Positions 63,849-64,000 of a stretch of DNA of 64,000 nt are shown piece by piece. How positions within the stretch are numbered: position 1 is the stretch's first letter; each line of letters opens with the position of its first letter. The translations under genes were made by a program, and so were the position numbers. The stretch lies in contig NW_027168341.1 in NCBI RefSeq assembly GCF_040954835.1, positions 124,001 to 188,000 of the forward strand, given 5' to 3'. The DNA comes from Lepisosteus oculatus. Lineage: Eukaryota > Chordata > Actinopteri > Semionotiformes > Lepisosteidae. Below the pieces are notes generated by a model. It worked only from the letters and a program-made list of their open reading frames with translations. It searched no databases and was not told where the DNA came from.

Positions 63849-64000
63849 ACTGTATGCTGAGTCTAAAGACAGTTTCACCCGTTTTCTGATTGCTCGGTTC
63901 TGTACCAGTGCAGACATGTCAAACAGTGAATGGCTGTACCTCTATTGTATCCGTGCTCAATGAATGAAATCGGTAACAAATGAATATATGTCTAGTTATA

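Noticed and set aside
1-64000. CRISPR arrays, bacterial operons or ribosome binding sites
   Set aside because: No direct-repeat/spacer array and no prokaryotic gene organisation; introns, tRNA types and transposons are eukaryotic. The regular repeats at 14.1 and 50.3 kb are EnSpm subterminal motifs.

Overview
The window looks like vertebrate, most likely ray-finned fish, nuclear DNA. The grounds are fish-type EnSpm/CACTA and Tx1-clade transposons, epsilon/gamma-like endogenous retroviruses, eukaryotic tRNA and spliceosomal snRNA genes, and spliceosomal introns with GT..AG ends. I see no ordinary single-copy host protein gene. The species cannot be named from sequence alone.

The underlying fabric is a shuffled array of small-RNA genes. 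Three modules recur in both orientations: (1) tRNA-Ile(AAT) - 5S-derived SINE - tRNA-Gly(GCC) at about 11.7-12.4, 26.1-26.8 and 52.05-52.75 kb; (2) tRNA-Ser(GCT) - tRNA-Thr(AGT) followed by an 81-codon open frame at about 19.0-20.3, 30.3-31.6 and 61.4-63.85 kb (the last one inverted); (3) U4 snRNA and/or tRNA-Gly(TCC) with shared flanks at about 15.8-18.9, 27.0-27.4, 35.9-36.7, 41.7-42.1 and 50.6-52.0 kb. tRNA-Ser(CGA) and tRNA-Ser(AGA)-like genes lie at 8.5 and 12.6 kb, an Arg-like gene at 60.8 kb, and a U5 gene at 41.4 kb. Many tRNA copies have drifted in the T loop, acceptor stem or anticodon. A dispersed repeat with a period of about 758 bp fills much of 9.5-11.7, 21-24.2, 29.4-30.3 and 60.2-60.6 kb, and an inverted duplication spans about 23.3-30.0 kb.

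Mobile elements have been inserted into this fabric. From left to right: a broken class-I-like endogenous retrovirus (1-6214, minus strand) carrying a solo LTR; an LTR at 6215-7373; a decayed Polinton/adintovirus-like fragment (7.4-8.2 kb); an internally deleted EnSpm (13899-15773); an ORF1-only L1 (16594-18188); a solo LTR (21886-23315); a second broken retrovirus (31627-35935, minus); a Tx1-clade LINE (about 37.45-41.22 kb, minus) whose 5' end abuts the first 32 nt or so of a U1 snRNA gene; a full-length 8.5 kb EnSpm (42090-50609) with an open transposase and an intact 10-exon accessory gene; a very young pol-less LTR element (53004-60125) with near-identical LTRs; and a solo LTR (61944-63382) inserted inside a tRNA-Thr gene.

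Points most worth following are the U1-LINE junction beside a divergent U5 gene, the complete EnSpm with a possible excision footprint at the matching locus near 13.74 kb, the ORF1-only L1, the tRNA genes whose anticodon no longer fits their body, and the LTR insertion into a tRNA gene. All family assignments come from motifs read by eye; no database search was run.
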